This document shows, in pieces, positions 62,783 through 64,000 of a DNA stretch of 64,000 bases. The stretch is taken from NCBI RefSeq assembly GCF_014268595.2, contig NZ_CP077091.1, positions 208,501 to 272,500 on the forward strand, given 5' to 3'. A model generated the notes under the pieces. It did no database searches. It saw nothing but the letters and a program-made list of their open reading frames with translations, and was not told the origin of the DNA. The position numbers and the translations under genes are program-made. The DNA is from Pseudomonas hamedanensis. Lineage in GTDB: Bacteria > Pseudomonadota > Gammaproteobacteria > Pseudomonadales > Pseudomonadaceae. Numbering within the stretch: the first letter of the stretch is position 1; every line of letters begins with the position of its first letter.

Positions 62783-64000
62783 ATGGATTTCGCTTATTCG
62801 CCCAAGGTGCAAGAACTGCGTGAGCGCGTGACTGCGTTCATGGACACTTACGTTTACCCGGCCGAAGCGGTGTTCGAACGCCAGGTCGCCGAAGGTGATC
62901 GCTGGCAGCCGACGGCGATCATGGAAGAGCTCAAAGCCAAGGCCAAGGCTGAAGGTCTGTGGAATCTGTTTCTGCCTGAGTCCGAACTCGGTGCCGGCCT
63001 GAGCAACCTCGAATACGCGCCGCTGGCGGAAATCATGGGCCGTTCCCTGCTGGGGCCGGAGCCGTTCAACTGCTCGGCGCCGGACACCGGCAACATGGAA
63101 GTGCTGGTGCGCTATGCCAACGAAGAGCAGAAACAGCGCTGGCTGGAACCGCTGCTGCGCGGCGAGATCCGTTCGGCGTTCGCCATGACCGAGCCGGACG
63201 TGGCGTCTTCCGACGCGACCAACATGGCCGCCAGCGCGGTGCGCGATGGCGATCAGTGGGTGATCAACGGCAAAAAATGGTGGACCTCCGGCGCCTGCGA
63301 TCCGCGCTGCAAGATTCTGATCTTCATGGGCCTGAGCAACCCCGACGCCCCGCGTCACGCCCAGCACTCGATGATCCTCGTCCCGGTCGATACCCCCGGG
63401 GTAAAAATTGTCCGTCCGCTGCCGGTGTTCGGTTACGACGATGCACCGCACGGTCATGCCGAAGTGCTGTTCGACAACGTGCGCGTGCCTTACGAAAACG
63501 TCCTGCTTGGCGAAGGGCGCGGCTTCGAAATCGCTCAGGGTCGCCTCGGCCCGGGCCGGATTCACCACTGCATGCGTTCGATCGGCATGGCTGAACGTGC
63601 CTTGGAACTGATGTGTAAACGTTCGGTGAGCCGCACCGCGTTCGGCAAACCGCTGGCACGCCTGGGCGGCAATGTCGACAAGATCGCCGACTCGCGGATG
63701 GAGATCGACATGGCGCGTCTGCTGACATTGAAAGCGGCGTACATGATGGACACGGTCGGCAACAAAGTGGCGAAAAGCGAAATCGCCCAGATCAAAGTGG
63801 TGGCGCCAAACGTTGCGTTGCGGGTGATCGACCGCGCCATTCAGATGCATGGCGGGGCGGGGGTGTCGAACGATTTCCCGCTGGCCTATATGTATGCCAT
63901 GCAGCGCACCCTGCGCCTGGCTGACGGCCCGGACGAAGTGCACCGCGCGGCGATCGGCAAGTTCGAGATCGGCAAATATGTGCCGAAGGAGATGTTGCGT
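62783..64000 (+). CDS. Acyl-CoA dehydrogenase (runs off window)
   Basis: 406 codons are visible without a stop; the typical length is about 409-410, so it is nearly complete. ATG 62783 with GGGAG upstream. Acyl-CoA dehydrogenase pattern of the FadE/CaiA-like, bacterial-dehydrogenase-11 type: [87 protein letters not shown], and [42 protein letters not shown]. Oxidises an acyl-CoA to the 2-enoyl form; substrate unknown. Possibly co-regulated by the divergent LysR. Confidence 0.9.
   Translation, partial: MDFAYSPKVQELRERVTAFMDTYVYPAEAVFERQVAEGDRWQPTAIMEELKAKAKAEGLWNLFLPESELGAGLSNLEYAPLAEIMGRSLLGPEPFNCSAPDTGNMEVLVRYANEEQKQRWLEPLLRGEIRSAFAMTEPDVASSDATNMAASAVRDGDQWVINGKKWWTSGACDPRCKILIFMGLSNPDAPRHAQHSMILVPVDTPGVKIVRPLPVFGYDDAPHGHAEVLFDNVRVPYENVLLGEGRGFEIAQGRLGPGRIHHCMRSIGMAERALELMCKRSVSRTAFGKPLARLGGNVDKIADSRMEIDMARLLTLKAAYMMDTVGNKVAKSEIAQIKVVAPNVALRVIDRAIQMHGGAGVSNDFPLAYMYAMQRTLRLADGPDEVHRAAIGKFEIGKYVPKEMLR

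Overview
This window is chromosomal DNA of a Pseudomonas, most likely of the P. fluorescens group. The evidence is the order tRNA-Arg/His/Leu/His - tig - clpP - clpX - lon - hupB - ppiD, a liuRABCDE leucine/isovalerate cluster, a PrrF small RNA, a Crc-sequestering small RNA beside liuE, high-GC codon use, and many paired REP palindromes of the 'TGTAGGAGTGAGCCTGCTCGCGA' kind. About 60 protein genes, 4 canonical tRNAs, one tRNA-like relic and two regulatory RNAs can be supported. All identifications come from reading the sequence; no database search was possible.

Layout. 1-11 kb: metabolic and envelope genes (shikimate dehydrogenase-like protein, cupin, YceH, DUF1993, SstT, MFS permease with NhaR, TerC, several small proteins and lipoproteins, PbpG). 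11.3-13.1 kb: a roughly 1.8-kb low-GC insertion at the 3' end of folD. It is flanked by 65-bp direct repeats of the folD end and carries a frameshifted DUF6932 (nucleotidyltransferase-like) gene coupled to a 301-aa gene of unknown function. 14.2-23.6 kb: tRNA cluster and the proteostasis block (trigger factor, ClpP, ClpX, Lon, HU-beta, PpiD). 23.7-33.4 kb: MFS/LysR pair, DUF2242 lipoprotein, AraC regulator, nitrilase-fold protein without its usual catalytic residues, FadH, PLP enzyme, cytochrome b561. 33.6-40.6 kb: 2-aminoethylphosphonate (AEP) catabolism (phnW, phnX, two LysR regulators, an OPA-type permease, an FAD amine oxidoreductase). 40.6-46 kb: a short orphan VgrG, YebC-family protein, leucine-rich-repeat protein kinase, ZapE-like ATPase.

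46-49 kb: an ECF sigma/anti-sigma operon divergent from a membrane-anchored catalase-like peroxidase plus cytochrome b561. Both operons have the same promoter, GGAATAA-N14-CGTCTT, which suggests a closed autoregulated stress circuit. 49-51.7 kb: M14 carboxypeptidase, PrrF behind a Fur-box promoter, DUF6124 protein, LexA/CI-like repressor. 51.8-61.5 kb: the liu genes for leucine/isovalerate breakdown, with three LiuR-type palindromes and an acyl-CoA synthetase. Between that synthetase and liuE lies a CrcY/CrcX-type RNA with a sigma-54 promoter, so a carbon-catabolite-repression RNA sits inside a catabolic cluster. 61.7-64 kb: a LysR regulator divergent from an acyl-CoA dehydrogenase that runs off the window.

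The best candidate for an undescribed system is the two-gene module at the folD 3' end (11.36-12.82 kb). The most secure non-coding findings are PrrF, the Crc-type RNA, the twin ECF promoters and the LiuR operators.
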